Part shown: positions 52,793 through 62,270 of the stretch, piece after piece
How the letters are laid out: each line of letters begins with the position of its first letter
How positions within the stretch are numbered: the first letter of the stretch is position 1
Assembly (NCBI RefSeq): GCF_000753715.1
Contig: NZ_JPER01000006.1
Coordinates: 62,001-126,000, forward strand
Length of the DNA stretch: 64,000 nucleotides
DNA from: Pseudidiomarina salinarum
Lineage (GTDB): Bacteria; Pseudomonadota; Gammaproteobacteria; Enterobacterales; Alteromonadaceae
Direction: 5' to 3'
Program-made: the position numbers and the translations under genes
The notes under the pieces: model-generated
The model's input: only the letters and a program-made list of their open reading frames with translations
Told to the model about the DNA's origin: nothing
Database searches by the model: none

Positions 52793-52940
52793 GCAGTCGG
52801 CTGACTGAGGCAAGGCTCCACGCCAGAGAAAACTTGCATTCAGACAAAAAATCAGTAGAATTGCCGGGCTCTGACTCAGGCTTGTCCGTGTCGGAGGCTT
52901 TTTTATTTACTTAACATTAAAAACTGTATCGAGGAACGTA

Positions 52941-53189
52941 ATGGTAACCATTCGTTTACAACGTGGCGGCGCTAAAAAGCGCCCATTCTACCAGATGGTA
53001 GTAACTGACAGTCGCAATGCCCGCGACGGTCGTTTTATTGAAAATGTCGGCTTTTTTAATCCGCTTGCCCGCGGCCAGGAAGAGAAATTGCGTGTTGATT
53101 TAGATCGTGTTGACCACTGGGTGGGCAACGGCGCAACTTTATCTGAGCGCGTCAACAAGCTGATCAAAGATGCGCGTAGCGCAGCTTAA
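52941..53189 (+). CDS. rpsP: 30S ribosomal protein S16
   Basis: An 82-residue S16 protein ([36 protein letters not shown]). It is the first gene of rpsP-rimM-trmD-rplS. A T-run (CTTTTTTAT) lies ~40 nt upstream after only a short TCCG/CGGA stem. Confidence 0.98.
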   Translation: MVTIRLQRGGAKKRPFYQMVVTDSRNARDGRFIENVGFFNPLARGQEEKLRVDLDRVDHWVGNGATLSERVNKLIKDARSAA

Positions 53190-53210
53190 GTATTAATTTA
53201 AACGCATCTG

Positions 53211-53747
53211 GTGGCTATGAACTCAACATCTGAAACCGTGGTTATTGGCCAGCTTGGCGCAGTTTACGGCGTGAAGGGTTGGCTTAAGGTTCAAAGCTAT
53301 ACCGATGATGCGGAAGCCATTTTTGATTACAGCCCCTGGCAGATTATTAAGCAGGGCAAACCGCAAACAGTTCAGGTCGAAGAATGGCGTCGACATAATA
53401 AAGGACTGATTGCGAAACTGGCGGGCGTTGATGATCGTGATAAGGCTCAGGTGTATACCGGCGCTGATATCGTGATTGAGGCCGCACAGTTACCTGAGTT
53501 GCCAGAGGATGAGTTTTACTGGCGCGATCTGATTGGTATGACCGTGGTGAATACCGAGGGTTATAACATGGGGATTGTCGACCAGTTAATGGCCACAGCA
53601 TCGAATGATGTGATGGTGGTGAAAGCGAACAACAATGATGCGTTCGGCAGGTCAGAGCGACTGATTCCGTTTATTCAGAGTCAGTACGTGCAATCGATAG
53701 ACCGCGAAGCAAAGCGCATTGTTGTTGACTGGCCGTCGGATTTTTAA
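53211..53747 (+). CDS. rimM: Ribosome maturation factor RimM
   Basis: A 178-residue factor for 30S head assembly that binds S19. The N-terminal RimM domain has [29 protein letters not shown]; the PRC-barrel has [21 protein letters not shown] and ERLIPFI. The start could be GTG 53211 or ATG 53217; neither has a clear ribosome site at good spacing. It overlaps trmD by one base (TAATG). Confidence 0.96.
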   Translation: MAMNSTSETVVIGQLGAVYGVKGWLKVQSYTDDAEAIFDYSPWQIIKQGKPQTVQVEEWRRHNKGLIAKLAGVDDRDKAQVYTGADIVIEAAQLPELPEDEFYWRDLIGMTVVNTEGYNMGIVDQLMATASNDVMVVKANNNDAFGRSERLIPFIQSQYVQSIDREAKRIVVDWPSDF

Positions 53748-54520
53748 TGGCTGCACAATTGCAGGTAGGGGTTATCAGCCTTTTTCCTGAAATGTTTCAG
53801 GCCATTACAGATAACGGTGTGACCGGCAGGGCAGTACGTGAAGGGCTTCTTGAGCTTAAGCTCATTAATCCCCGCGACTTTACCCACGACCGGCATCGCA
53901 CTGTCGACGACCGCCCTTATGGCGGTGGCCCGGGAATGCTGATGATGGTGCAACCGCTGACTGATGCGATTGCTGCTGCTAAGCAGGAACTGGGAGCCAG
54001 TACTAAGGTGATTTATTTGTCACCTCAGGGTCGCAAGCTCGATCATGCTGGCGCTAAGCAATTAGCTGAGCATGACAAGCTAATCCTGATTGCCGGTCGC
54101 TATGAAGGCATCGACGAGCGCGTAATTACTCGCCACGTTGATGAAGAATGGTCGATTGGTGATTACGTGTTGAGTGGGGGGGAGTTACCCGCCATGGTAA
54201 TGATTGACGCGGTAGCGCGATTAATACCAGGGGTACTCGGGCATCAGGATTCTGCCAGTGAAGATTCATTCGCTGAAGGATTACTGGATTGCCCTCATTA
54301 CACACGACCGGAAGTTTTAGATGGTGAGGCGGTACCCTCAGTATTACTGAGCGGTAACCATGAATATATTCGTCGGTGGCGATTGCAGCAGGCTCTGGGA
54401 AGAACCTGGTTACGACGTCCCGAATTATTAAACAACCTAGCTCTGACTGGCGAGCAGCAGGCCCTACTGGATGAATTCATTCAACAGTATCAGGCCGCTG
54501 ACAACAACTCGGGCGGTTAA
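53747..54520 (+). CDS. trmD: tRNA (guanine-N1)-methyltransferase
   Basis: A 257-residue SPOUT methyltransferase making m1G37, which prevents frameshifting. Motifs are [46 protein letters not shown] and [23 protein letters not shown] (SAM knot). It is translationally coupled to rimM. Confidence 0.98.
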   Translation: MAAQLQVGVISLFPEMFQAITDNGVTGRAVREGLLELKLINPRDFTHDRHRTVDDRPYGGGPGMLMMVQPLTDAIAAAKQELGASTKVIYLSPQGRKLDHAGAKQLAEHDKLILIAGRYEGIDERVITRHVDEEWSIGDYVLSGGELPAMVMIDAVARLIPGVLGHQDSASEDSFAEGLLDCPHYTRPEVLDGEAVPSVLLSGNHEYIRRWRLQQALGRTWLRRPELLNNLALTGEQQALLDEFIQQYQAADNNSGG

Positions 54521-54540
54521 TCTAGGCAAGTGAGGCTATC

Positions 54541-54903
54541 ATGGCAAAAGTAAGTCAAAATTTGATCAAAGCGATCGAAGATGAGCAGTTGAAAAGCGAC
54601 CTTCCGGTTTATGCACCGGGCGATACAGTGGTCGTTAATGTTAAGGTTAAAGAAGGTAACCGTGAGCGTGTTCAGGCATTTGAAGGCGTGGTTATCGGTA
54701 AGCGTAATCGTGGACTGCACTCAGCTGTTACCGTTCGTAAAATATCGAATGGTGAAGGCGTTGAGCGTACCTTCCAGGTACACAGCCCGATTATCGACAG
54801 CATTGTTGTGAAGCGTAAAGGTGCGGTTCGTCGCGCTAAGCTTTACTACCTTCGCGAGCGTTCAGGCCGTTCTGCGCGTATCCGCGAGAAGCTGGGCGCA
54901 TAA
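54541..54903 (+). CDS. rplS: 50S ribosomal protein L19
   Basis: A 120-residue L19 protein at the subunit interface. FAPGD-like [21 protein letters not shown] and [19 protein letters not shown] are canonical. It ends the operon before a strong terminator. Confidence 0.98.
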   Translation: MAKVSQNLIKAIEDEQLKSDLPVYAPGDTVVVNVKVKEGNRERVQAFEGVVIGKRNRGLHSAVTVRKISNGEGVERTFQVHSPIIDSIVVKRKGAVRRAKLYYLRERSGRSARIREKLGA

Positions 54904-54917
54904 TTTTGCGTGCAGTC

Positions 54918-54945
54918 AAAAAACCCGCCTCTGGCGGGTTTTTTT
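54918..54945 (+). terminator. Rho-independent terminator after rplS
   Basis: An ACCCGCC/GGCGGGT stem extended by A-T pairs, with a TCT loop and a following T-run, lies 15 nt after the rplS stop codon. Confidence 0.95.
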
Positions 54946-54946
54946 A

Positions 54947-54984
54947 TGCCTGACTTCAGGCACAATAGCTGAACCTTTCAGGCA
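54947..54984 (+). promoter_or_regulatory. Three TCAGGCA units upstream of tyrA
   Basis: TGCCTGA (54947-54953) and TCAGGCA (54956-54962) form a near-perfect 16-bp palindrome, and a further TCAGGCA lies at 54978-54984, 22 bp (about two helical turns) after the second unit. The spacing suggests an operator in the tyrA promoter region. It does not match the TyrR box (TGTAAA-N6-TTTACA). Regulator unknown. Confidence 0.4.
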
Positions 54985-55008
54985 TTCCCGGCAAACGACG
55001 GAGTAATC

Positions 55009-56133
55009 ATGGATCAGCAGCAACAACTTGAGCAGTTACGCACTGAGATTGATGCGACCGATGGCGCATTAGTTGAACTGCTGCTACGCCGTAGGCAGTT
55101 GGCCGCTGATGTTGGAAAGGTCAAACGGGAGCTGGGTCAACCGCTCTATGTTCCTGACCGCGAAGCAAAAATGCTGGAGGACCGCCGGCGGCAGGCGGCT
55201 GCCGTCGGGTTATCCCCTGATCTCATTGAAGACGTATTGCGGCGCGTGATCCGTGAATCTTACCAGCAACAGCAAGCAGCGGATGTTCACCTGCAGAATA
55301 AGAAAATTGTGGTTGTCGGTGGCGCAGGAGCGCTCGGGCAGCTATTTGTTCGTTTGTTTGAGTCGGCTGGGGCCAGTGTGCAGGTCCTTGATAAAAATGA
55401 CTGGCAACGGGCTAAGGAGTACCTGGCCGGGGCTGACCTGGTGCTTATCAGTGTGCCTATCGCCGTTACTGAACAGGTTATTGTCGAACTGCCCGAATTA
55501 CCGCAGCACTGTATTCTGGCCGACGTGACCAGCGTGAAAGAAGGGCCTCTGCAAGCGATGCTTAAGCAGCATAAAGGGCCGGTGGTCGGCTTGCACCCGA
55601 TGTTCGGACCGCAGCAGCAGACGCTGGCGAAACAACTTATTGTGGTCAGCCACGGGCGCGGGCAGCCGCACTATCAGTGGTTGTTAGACAGTATTGTCCG
55701 CTGGGGCGCTAATCTGCAGGAGTTTGATGCTGAGGCGCACGATCAGGCCATGGCCTTTATTCAGGTGATGCGCCATTTATCGACCTTTGTATATGGCGTA
55801 CATCTTGCCCGCGAGCGGGCAGACCTGGAGCAGCTACTTGAACTCAGTTCACCCATCTACCGGCTGGAACTGATGATGGTGGGCCGGCTGTTCGCGCAGA
55901 ATGCTGAACTTTATGCGGACATCATTTTATCGCAGCCGCAGAACTTTGCGATGATGCGCCGGTATCTGCAACGTTTTGATACCGTTCTTGGTGAACTTGA
56001 GCAGGGCAACAAGGCTGCATTTCTGGAGGAGTTTGCGGAAGTAGCAGCCTATTTTGGTGAATTTTCTACGGATTTTCTTAATGACTCGCAGCGGCTACTC
56101 AGCCTTGCTGGCGATACGCATAAGGTCCGCTAA
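55009..56133 (+). CDS. tyrA: Bifunctional chorismate mutase / prephenate dehydrogenase
   Basis: A 374-residue T-protein for tyrosine synthesis. An AroQ chorismate mutase (~1-90, [30 protein letters not shown]) is fused to an NAD-dependent dehydrogenase ([18 protein letters not shown] ~98, [15 protein letters not shown]). The last 39 bases overlap the antisense end of the receiver-protein gene. Confidence 0.96.
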   Translation: MDQQQQLEQLRTEIDATDGALVELLLRRRQLAADVGKVKRELGQPLYVPDREAKMLEDRRRQAAAVGLSPDLIEDVLRRVIRESYQQQQAADVHLQNKKIVVVGGAGALGQLFVRLFESAGASVQVLDKNDWQRAKEYLAGADLVLISVPIAVTEQVIVELPELPQHCILADVTSVKEGPLQAMLKQHKGPVVGLHPMFGPQQQTLAKQLIVVSHGRGQPHYQWLLDSIVRWGANLQEFDAEAHDQAMAFIQVMRHLSTFVYGVHLARERADLEQLLELSSPIYRLELMMVGRLFAQNAELYADIILSQPQNFAMMRRYLQRFDTVLGELEQGNKAAFLEEFAEVAAYFGEFSTDFLNDSQRLLSLAGDTHKVR

Positions 56134-56475
56134 ATCAGTTACTGACAGGGGTTTGCTGAGCTGTTGTTCAATGCCCGCCTCATTACAGCGTTGTTTGATA
56201 TCTTCATCGTCGTGACCGGTTATCAGACCTGCCGGCGGCGTCTCATCGCCGAGTTCGTCATAGATCCGGCAATAGACCTCAATGCCATTAAAGTCGGGCA
56301 ACTCATAGTCAAGCAATAACAAATGCGGGCGTTCGGCCAGCGCTTTTTCAACTGCTTCGGCGCCACATTCAGCGGTTATCACGCGCGCCGGGTAATGGCT
56401 GAGCATTGATTTCATTACTGCCAGTGACACATAGTCGTCATCGACTACTAATACTTTCGGACCTTTATCACTCAT
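56095..56475 (-). CDS. Stand-alone response regulator receiver protein
   Basis: A 126-residue single REC domain without an output domain. The acidic pocket is VDDD (~11-14), the phospho-acceptor Asp56 lies in [13 protein letters not shown], and the lysine is in LSKPLS. It could be a phosphorelay shuttle or act by protein contact. Its last codons overlap the 3' end of tyrA tail to tail. It is divergent from the cytochrome b561 gene, and the kinase is not identified. Confidence 0.9.
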   Translation of the reverse strand: MSDKGPKVLVVDDDYVSLAVMKSMLSHYPARVITAECGAEAVEKALAERPHLLLLDYELPDFNGIEVYCRIYDELGDETPPAGLITGHDDEDIKQRCNEAGIEQQLSKPLSVTDLADLMRIASKAE

Positions 56476-56548
56476 AATTTATACCCTACACTGAATGAAT
56501 CAGAACCCTAGCAAATTCGTGACAACGGGTAAACAAAAGGACGACAAA

Positions 56549-57199
56549 ATGAGCCGGGTAAAGATCTGGGACAGCTATATCCGCATTTATCACTGGTTGA
56601 TGGTGGTGTTAGTCATCAGCCAGATATGGACTGCCAGCCAGGGTTACATGGAATGGCATCAGCGCGGTGCTTTTGTGCTCGGCGCACTGATACTGACGCG
56701 GCTGATCTGGGGCTTTATTGGTAGCGAATCCGCTCGTTTCAGCGTCTTCTTACGCGGGCCGCGGGCGGTAATTGAACATTTCCGGGAGCTGCGCGAAGGG
56801 CGACATCAGACAGAAACCACCCATAATCCCGCCGGTGGCTGGTCAGTAGTCGCTATTCTGCTGGCTTTACTCATCCAGATTGGCACCGGGCTGTTTGCCA
56901 CCGATGATATTTTGTTTGACGGGCCGCTGGCTCATTTAGTCAGTAGTTCGACCCGGGATTTACTGACGACGATTCATCATCTTAATGTGTATTTCATTTT
57001 TACCGTTGTCGGCCTGCACGTACTGGCCATTATCGGCTACCGGCTGATTGGTATTCCGCTGACCATGGCGATGATCCACGGCTACCAGGACCTTGATGAG
57101 GAGCGGGCCGCGTACAAACAACCACGTCTTCGTAACGGCACCTGGGGCATCCTCATCGCTCTGTTGCTGGCGTCGGCTGCTTTTTATTTTCTGGACTGA
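56549..57199 (+). CDS. Cytochrome b561-type membrane protein
   Basis: A ~216-residue, four-helix di-heme cytochrome b of the prokaryotic b561/hydrogenase b-subunit type. I chose the ATG at 56549 (MSRVKIWDSYIRIYHWLMV) after an AAGGA site; the frame runs 18 codons further upstream. Candidate heme histidines are in RIYHW, EWHQRG, TIHHLN and VGLHVLA. It probably passes electrons between quinol and the neighbouring FAD enzyme or cytochrome c'. Confidence 0.87.
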   Translation: MSRVKIWDSYIRIYHWLMVVLVISQIWTASQGYMEWHQRGAFVLGALILTRLIWGFIGSESARFSVFLRGPRAVIEHFRELREGRHQTETTHNPAGGWSVVAILLALLIQIGTGLFATDDILFDGPLAHLVSSSTRDLLTTIHHLNVYFIFTVVGLHVLAIIGYRLIGIPLTMAMIHGYQDLDEERAAYKQPRLRNGTWGILIALLLASAAFYFLD

Positions 57200-57204
57200 C
57201 CGCT

Positions 57205-58557
57205 ATGGCAGATAAGTCTTATGATCTCATCGTTATAGGTACCGGCACCGCCGGCAGCGTGGTAGCGTCAAAATGCCGCAAGGCGGGTTGGTCGGTAGCT
57301 ATTGTCGATCATCGCCCATTTGGCGGAACCTGCGCATTATGCGGTTGTGATCCGAAAAAAACTCTCCGCGAGGCCGCCGAAGTGATTGATGGTTGCCGTC
57401 GAATGGCTGGCAAGGGTATAGCAGGAAAACTCTGCGTTGACTGGCAAGCTTTGCAACGGCATAAACGCTCCTTTACTGATCCGGTGCCCGACAGCCGTGA
57501 ACAGAGTTATGTGCGGCAAGGTATAGCTACCTGGCGTGGGAAGGCGCAATTTTGCGGCGCGAATTCACTGCAGGTCAATGATAAAGTCCTCGATGCCGGG
57601 TTTATTGTTATCGCGACGGGCGCTGAGCCCCGTAAGTTACTCATTGATGGGGCCGGGTACCTGATTAGCAGCGATGATTTTCTTGAACTCAGTGAGCTAC
57701 CCCAACGTTTGCTATTGGTTGGCGGCGGCTATATTGGCTTTGAATTCGCGCATATCGCTGCCCGGGCCGGTGTCGAAGTGACACTTATTAACCGCAGTAA
57801 GCGGCCCCTGAGCGCTTTCGATCCCGACCTGGTTGAGCAGCTCGTCAAACGTACGCGCGAACTTGGCGTGACTGTTCACCTGGGATACGAAGTAAAAGCT
57901 GTTATGAAACATAGCAATGGCTTCACCATTAAAGCGGAAAGCGAAAAAGAAACCCTTACTATAGAAACGGATTTGCCTGTTCATGCTGCGGGTCGGATTC
58001 CGGCAGTTGCTGATCTGGATCTGGATGCTGGTAATATTGATTCGGAGGAAGGGGTACTCAAGTTAAATGGAGAGCTTCGCAGCATCTCAAACCCGGCAGT
58101 ATTTGCTGCTGGCGATGCCGCCGGAACCTCGCTACCACTAACCCCTGTAGCGGCCAAAGAAGGACATGCAGTTGCGGATAACCTGCTCGCCCGAGATCAT
58201 CGCGGCGTCGATTATCACGGGATCCCCAGTGTCGTTTTTACGCTGCCGTCATTGGCACGGGTAGGTTTACAGGAAGCGGAAGCGAGAGCGCAAAACCGTC
58301 AGTTTAAAATTCATCATGGGCTGGTTCCTGAGTGGCAGACTGCCAGTCGGCGAAATGAATCCTGCTACGGTTACAAGATCCTCATTGAAGAAACGACGGA
58401 GCGAATTCTGGGTGCACATGTAATCGGGCCTGCCGCCGCCGAAACCATTAACCTGTTTAGCTTTGCCATGGTTAACGGTTTAGGCGCAACAGCGCTTCGC
58501 AGTGCCAGTTTCGCTTATCCGACTGCCGCTTCTGATATTGAAGCCATGTTGCAGTAA
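57205..58557 (+). CDS. FAD-dependent pyridine nucleotide-disulfide oxidoreductase-like protein
   Basis: A 450-residue protein of the mercuric/glutathione-reductase fold. The FAD site VIGTGTAGSVVASKCRKAG is followed by GGTCALCGCDPKKTL, with the redox pair Cys43-Cys48 plus an extra Cys46. The NAD(P) site is LLVGGGYIGFEFAHI. The usual C-terminal His-Pro-Thr...Glu dyad is replaced by YPTAASD, so the catalytic base is missing. It may therefore act other than as a classical disulfide reductase. It lies 5 nt after cytochrome b561. Confidence 0.85.
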   Translation: MADKSYDLIVIGTGTAGSVVASKCRKAGWSVAIVDHRPFGGTCALCGCDPKKTLREAAEVIDGCRRMAGKGIAGKLCVDWQALQRHKRSFTDPVPDSREQSYVRQGIATWRGKAQFCGANSLQVNDKVLDAGFIVIATGAEPRKLLIDGAGYLISSDDFLELSELPQRLLLVGGGYIGFEFAHIAARAGVEVTLINRSKRPLSAFDPDLVEQLVKRTRELGVTVHLGYEVKAVMKHSNGFTIKAESEKETLTIETDLPVHAAGRIPAVADLDLDAGNIDSEEGVLKLNGELRSISNPAVFAAGDAAGTSLPLTPVAAKEGHAVADNLLARDHRGVDYHGIPSVVFTLPSLARVGLQEAEARAQNRQFKIHHGLVPEWQTASRRNESCYGYKILIEETTERILGAHVIGPAAAETINLFSFAMVNGLGATALRSASFAYPTAASDIEAMLQ

Positions 58558-58559
58558 TT

Positions 58560-59030
58560 TTAATCAGCCCGGTAATTATCGTGGCAGCCCTTACAGTTCT
58601 CGGACGTGGTTTTGACGGCCTGGCCGAGTTCAGCACGTGAAGCACCGGCGTTTGCCAGTTGCTTTAAATTGTTCGCATCGCTCTGTAACTTTTCAAAGTT
58701 CTGTTTGAAATCGTCCCAGTTTTGCCAGATCTCCGGCAACGCATCGGTATCATTTCCCGGCATCGCGCCGTCAACCTGAAACCCGGCCCAGGGGATGACA
58801 GTCATCGCCGCAAAATCATTGGCGCGCTCGGCGAAAATTTCTGACTCGAAAGGCACATCGCCTTTGATCATATCGCCCATGGTTTTAAAGTTGTGATACA
58901 TCACATTTAACGCATTCTGGCGGTAAGTTACGGCTTTTTCTGCGTCATAAAAGGCGGTTTGGGCGCCAACACTGGCGCTCAACAGACCGACAGATACCAG
59001 GGTAATCGTTATCGTGAATAGCCGTTTCAT
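58560..59030 (-). CDS. Cytochrome c' (periplasmic)
   Basis: A 156-residue protein with a signal peptide (~1-23, ending SVGA) and a four-helix bundle. The heme site CKGCHDNYR near the C-terminus and the RQNALNVMYHNFKTMGDM helix fit cytochrome c'. Members bind NO and may protect against it. Its stop is 2 nt from that of the convergent FAD gene. Confidence 0.92.
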   Translation of the reverse strand: MKRLFTITITLVSVGLLSASVGAQTAFYDAEKAVTYRQNALNVMYHNFKTMGDMIKGDVPFESEIFAERANDFAAMTVIPWAGFQVDGAMPGNDTDALPEIWQNWDDFKQNFEKLQSDANNLKQLANAGASRAELGQAVKTTSENCKGCHDNYRAD

Positions 59031-59177
59031 GGATTTTCTCCGTTTTATTATTCATTGTTTAGCGGCTTACCGTTTCCACTGCGCTTTTCATCCCTAAACT
59101 GATTGCGTCTAAGGTGTTGTTCCCTTTACTGTAGACCAGGATAACAATACTACAAAATCTCACAGAGGATATACCAG

Positions 59178-62100
59178 ATGAGCAGGAGTAAGCACCTGAG
59201 CAAACTGGCGTTAGCAATTTGCGCAGTGATACCGACGGTATCCGTAGCGTCGCAGACAACGCCAGTTCAAGGGTTACATGACAACACCCCGACATTTGTC
59301 GCATTGCAGAATGCCACTATCATTACCGAGCCGGGTAAGCAGTTACAAAATGCCACCCTGGTTATCCGTGACGGCAAAATTATCGCTGTCGATGCGAACA
59401 ACCAGGCTCCCGCGGGGGCCCGGGTAATTGACGCCAGCGGCCATACCATTTACCCCGGTTTTATCGACGCTTACAGTAATTATGGTGTGCCGGAGGTTGA
59501 AGAGCAGGAACATGCTCCTTACCGGAGTGAAGCGCCGCAGTACAATAATAAGCGCGAAGGCGGCAATGCTGCGAACGATGCAATCCACGCGCAGAAACGC
59601 TGGGTTAGTGAATACGCGAATAATCCGAAAGCTGCGAAGCAGTATATTGAGCAAGGTTTTACCGCTGTCCAGAGCGCGCGGCTGGACGGTATATTCCAGG
59701 GCCAGGGCGTAACGGTATCTTTAGCGGATAAAATCCCCAATGACACGGTTTACCGTGCTGAAGCCCGCCATTTCGGCTCATTTGATAAAGGTACTTCAAA
59801 ACAGCAATACCCTTCCTCGCTGATGGGTTCAATTGCGCTTATCCGGCAAACTTTATCCGACGCCAACTGGTATGAAACCGCGTTCGGCAAGCAGGCTCAT
59901 AACGGACCGGTTGAATTCAATGCCGCACTGGCTGAACTGGGACCGGTAGAACAAGAAGGCATCGTCTTTAAAATCACTGATGATAAATCGCTGCTGCGTG
60001 CCCATGATGTATTTTCCAGTTTTGATGTGCCTGTTACTTACCTGGGCTCGGGCTTTGAATATGCCCGACTGGCGGCAGTAAAAGCGACCAACTCATCAAT
60101 TATCCTGCCGGTGAACTTCCCGGCGGCACCAGAAGTAAATGGTGTCGATGATCATCTTGATGTCAATCTGGCGGATTTGCGCCACTGGGAACGTGCACCC
60201 GGCAATGCTGCAGCACTCGCCCGGGCTGGAATTGATTTTTCTTTTACCCTGCATGATTTGAAAAAGTCGGATGATTTCTGGCCAAATGTGCGCAAAGCCG
60301 TGCGCCATGGTCTCGATAAAGATCGCGCTTTAGCCGCGTTGACTACGGTACCGGCGCGCATCGCTGGGGTCGCCGACAAAGCCGGTAAACTAGCACCGGG
60401 TTATGCTGCTGACTTTGTCATTGCCAAAGGGGATCTTTTTACCGAAGGTGAAATCAAATCAGTCTGGTTGCAGGGGCAGGAAGTTGAGCTTGAGCCGTTA
60501 CGGCAGGCTGACTTCAGCGGCAATTTCGACCTCAATATAGCCAATCAGCAAATTGATCTGTCAATTAATGATGGCAAGGCGCTGTCCGGCGAACTCGAAT
60601 ACGACGGCACCAAGCAAAAATTGCGCAGTATGACCCGCGACGAAGAAAGTCTGCAGTTTGTCGTTGACGGTGAGTTTGCCGCAGTAAAGGGAGCCTGGCG
60701 ATTCCGTTTGCAGCAGCAATCCGAAGCAGGCTACCGCGGCATCGCTGTTGGTCCGGATGGACGTGAGCTGGCTATAACAGCACAGCGTGAGAGCGCTGCT
60801 GAGGATGCTACAGCGAAGACCAATGAACAGCCGGCTGCCAGTTACGTCAGCAAAGTGACATTCCCGAATGTCGCTTATGGTCTGGATGCGTTGCCAGAAC
60901 GGCACAACCTGCATATTAAAAATGCCACCGTCTGGACCGCAGATGATCAGGGCGTACTGGAAAATACCGATATCCTGATTAAAAACGGCAATTTTGAACG
61001 GATTGGTAAAAACCTGCGGACGCCATCGGGTTACCTTGAAATCGATGCCACCGGTATGCACGTAACACCGGGCATTATCGATGAACATTCGCATATCGCT
61101 ATCGATCGCGGCGTAAATGAGGGATCTGAAGCAATCACCTCCGAAGTCCGTATTGGTGATGTGGTCAACCCCGATGATATCCACATTTATCGGTCATTAG
61201 CCGGCGGTACTACTATGGCGCAGCTGTTACATGGTTCAGCCAACCCGATCGGTGGCCAGGCGCAGGTGATTAAGCTGCGTTGGGGCGCTACGGCAAACGA
61301 TATAAAGTTTGACGCGGCACCGCCAAGCATTAAATTTGCGCTGGGCGAAAACGTTAAGCAAAGCAACTGGGGTAGTAACTACAGTGTGCGCTATCCGCAA
61401 ACGCGGATGGGTGTTGAAACCATTATGCGCGACGGTTTTCTTGCCGCCCATGAATACCGCAAGCGGCAGCAGGACTATCAGAAACTGAGCAAGACCGAAC
61501 AGGCGAAGGTCGCAGCGCCGCGTCCGGATTATCGTCTGGATACCTTGCTGGAGATCCTCAACAGCGAGCGTTTTGTTCACGCCCATTCTTATGTGCAGTC
61601 AGAAATTCTGATGCTCTTAAGGCTGGCTGAAGAGTTCGATTTTACCCTGACTACCTTTACCCACATTCTGGAAGGCTACAAAGTCGCTACGGAAATGGCT
61701 AAACATGGTGCCGGGGCATCGTCTTTCGCTGACTGGTGGGCATATAAATTCGAAGTCTATGACGCGATTCCACAAAATGCCTGCCTGATGGCGGAGAAAG
61801 GGGTGCTGACCAGCATTAACTCAGACAGTAATGATCTCCAGCGCCGGTTGAATACCGAAGCGGCCAAATCAGTCACGTACTGTGGTATGGATGAGCATGA
61901 AGCCTTACAGATGGTGACGCTGAATCCTGCTAAGCAACTGAAGGTTGATCAGTATGTGGGCAGCATTACACCTGGTAAGCATGCTGACTTTGTTTTATGG
62001 ACCGCGCATCCGCTGACTTCCTATGCCCGCCCGGAGCAAACCTGGATCAACGGTCGTAAATACTTTGACCGGCAACAGGACCAACAGGCCCGTGTGGCAG

Positions 62101-62270
62101 TGGAACAAGAGAAGCAGCAGTTAATTCAGAAGCTGCTGCAGAGCCCTGACAGCGAGCGTGCTGGCGCCAGCAATGGCTATAAGCCTCAGCAGCCGACCTG
62201 GCACTGTGAAGACAATCACGATATCTGGACCGATGGCCACGCCCATACCCACGGAGGACAGCACGAATGA
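59178..62270 (+). CDS. Exported double amidohydrolase-family protein
   Basis: A 1030-residue protein with a signal peptide (~1-25, ending SVAS). The first half (~30-440) has an amidohydrolase-like composite domain but reads YPGFIDAYSNYG where the metal-binding HxH should be. The second half (~590-1000) keeps EHSHIAI (His-x-His ~636-638), HAHSYVQ, TTFTHILEG and SINSDSND, so it can bind metal. The C-terminal tail (~1010-1030) is rich in His, Asp and Cys. It is probably periplasmic; the substrate is unknown. It overlaps the next gene by 4 nt. Confidence 0.86.
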   Translation: MSRSKHLSKLALAICAVIPTVSVASQTTPVQGLHDNTPTFVALQNATIITEPGKQLQNATLVIRDGKIIAVDANNQAPAGARVIDASGHTIYPGFIDAYSNYGVPEVEEQEHAPYRSEAPQYNNKREGGNAANDAIHAQKRWVSEYANNPKAAKQYIEQGFTAVQSARLDGIFQGQGVTVSLADKIPNDTVYRAEARHFGSFDKGTSKQQYPSSLMGSIALIRQTLSDANWYETAFGKQAHNGPVEFNAALAELGPVEQEGIVFKITDDKSLLRAHDVFSSFDVPVTYLGSGFEYARLAAVKATNSSIILPVNFPAAPEVNGVDDHLDVNLADLRHWERAPGNAAALARAGIDFSFTLHDLKKSDDFWPNVRKAVRHGLDKDRALAALTTVPARIAGVADKAGKLAPGYAADFVIAKGDLFTEGEIKSVWLQGQEVELEPLRQADFSGNFDLNIANQQIDLSINDGKALSGELEYDGTKQKLRSMTRDEESLQFVVDGEFAAVKGAWRFRLQQQSEAGYRGIAVGPDGRELAITAQRESAAEDATAKTNEQPAASYVSKVTFPNVAYGLDALPERHNLHIKNATVWTADDQGVLENTDILIKNGNFERIGKNLRTPSGYLEIDATGMHVTPGIIDEHSHIAIDRGVNEGSEAITSEVRIGDVVNPDDIHIYRSLAGGTTMAQLLHGSANPIGGQAQVIKLRWGATANDIKFDAAPPSIKFALGENVKQSNWGSNYSVRYPQTRMGVETIMRDGFLAAHEYRKRQQDYQKLSKTEQAKVAAPRPDYRLDTLLEILNSERFVHAHSYVQSEILMLLRLAEEFDFTLTTFTHILEGYKVATEMAKHGAGASSFADWWAYKFEVYDAIPQNACLMAEKGVLTSINSDSNDLQRRLNTEAAKSVTYCGMDEHEALQMVTLNPAKQLKVDQYVGSITPGKHADFVLWTAHPLTSYARPEQTWINGRKYFDRQQDQQARVAVEQEKQQLIQKLLQSPDSERAGASNGYKPQQPTWHCEDNHDIWTDGHAHTHGGQHE

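Noticed and set aside
52862-52912. Possible terminator between ffh and rpsP
   Set aside because: There is a T-run, but the only adjacent stem is 4 bp (TCCG/CGGA), too weak to call.
60561-61184. 207-codon reverse-strand frame inside the large amidohydrolase
   Set aside because: No domain, no promoter and fully covered by a convincing gene.
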